This document shows, one piece after another, positions 63,611 to 64,000 of a stretch of 64,000 nucleotides of DNA (positions within the stretch are counted from its first letter, which is position 1; every line of letters begins with the position of its first letter). The translations under genes were made by a program, and so were the position numbers. The DNA is from Mallotus nudiflorus (taxonomy: Eukaryota > Streptophyta > Magnoliopsida > Malpighiales > Euphorbiaceae), in NCBI GenBank assembly GCA_947683625.1, contig CANTUR010000069.1, positions 2,170,001 through 2,234,000 on the forward strand. Direction: 5' to 3'. The notes beneath the pieces were generated by a model. The model searched no databases. It saw only the letters and a list, made by a program, of their open reading frames with translations, and was not told where the DNA came from.

Positions 63611-64000
63611 TGTTGACCATTTGCATGATCAAACACTAAATTTTAGACTTTGATAAACAATTTTTATACTAATAATTTCAATTAGGTGTGTAGGGAATTA
63701 TATACCAAACATATACCAAGCATATACACTTTTGGATAAATAGTGACTTTTTGGGCAAATTGAACCTCTAAGATTCAAGAAGGCTTTTGACATCTTTAGA
63801 GCTCTTAAATGAGAAAATGAGCTTCTTCACATTTGAAGTAGACATCTTGAGCTTCCTGAATTATGCTTATTTTTCAAAATCGAAGTTCATTTGATTACGA
63901 AATTTTTGAGTTGAAATCCACGTATATGTCTGCCATCTCAGACTGCACATCTCTTAGTATTTTGGACATATCTTGAGTTATAGAAGTCCAATTAAGGTGA
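63611..64000 (+). repeat. SIRE-type LTR G, start only
   Basis: TGTTGACCATTTGCATGATC at 63,611 begins a plus-strand LTR closely related to those of E (33,833; 34,958; 42,860). It runs off the right edge, so whether it is a solo LTR or an element is unknown. The preceding five bases are AACTA. Confidence 0.8.

Overview
This is a stretch of nuclear DNA from a flowering plant, probably a eudicot. It is AT-rich, has GT-AG introns and a plant AATAAA signal, and is packed with nested Ty3/Gypsy (Tat-type) and Ty1/Copia LTR retrotransposons. I do not assign a species. The only gene that looks intact is a three-exon short-chain dehydrogenase/reductase (SDR) at 30,460-32,145. It resembles the plant SDR group to which Arabidopsis peroxisomal SDRd belongs and ends in Ser-Ser-Leu.

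Left third (1-29,269): two Tat-type Gypsy elements lie in opposite orientation, one inside the other. Element B (+ strand) is cut at 23,552/23,553 by element A (- strand). Only B's 3' part is in the window: antisense ORF, satellite arrays, polypurine tract and 3' LTR (27,294-29,269). A runs leftward: 5' LTR (23,552 to 18,370), primer-binding site, gag, pol, then an antisense ORF and a satellite array at the left edge. A is itself interrupted by a complete but dead Copia element C (6,235-15,334) and by a solo Gypsy LTR, S1 (19,213-22,581), inside its 5' LTR. A and B each carry, downstream of pol and on the opposite strand, an intron-containing gene for a plant mobile domain (PMD) protein. A's pol has lost reverse transcriptase by what looks like an in-frame deletion.

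Middle (29,270-44,316): 1.2 kb of AT-rich, CAA-rich spacer leads to the SDR gene. An RT-deleted Copia fragment D (- strand) abuts its 3' end. A SIRE-type Copia composite E (33,833-44,316) follows, with three LTRs in tandem and near-matching 5-bp target duplications only at the outer ends.

Right third (44,317-64,000): degenerate AT-rich DNA holds long (AT)n tracts, a divergent tandem-repeat array interrupted by a second solo Gypsy LTR (S2, 46,622-48,838), a fold-back MITE with a 9-bp target duplication, an eroded SIRE-like solo LTR (H), and a tandemly duplicated fragment of an MFS sugar transporter gene. A second SIRE-type Copia element F (- strand, 55,795-63,610) has its 5' LTR interrupted by another SIRE LTR (G) running off the right edge.

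The retroelement coding regions all carry stops and frameshifts, many of them readable as C-to-T or G-to-A changes. The most unusual features are the antisense PMD genes with shared LTR-like promoter motifs, the different satellite monomers at the same site of sister elements, and the family-specific short-palindrome arrays just upstream of the TATA boxes of SIRE-type LTRs.
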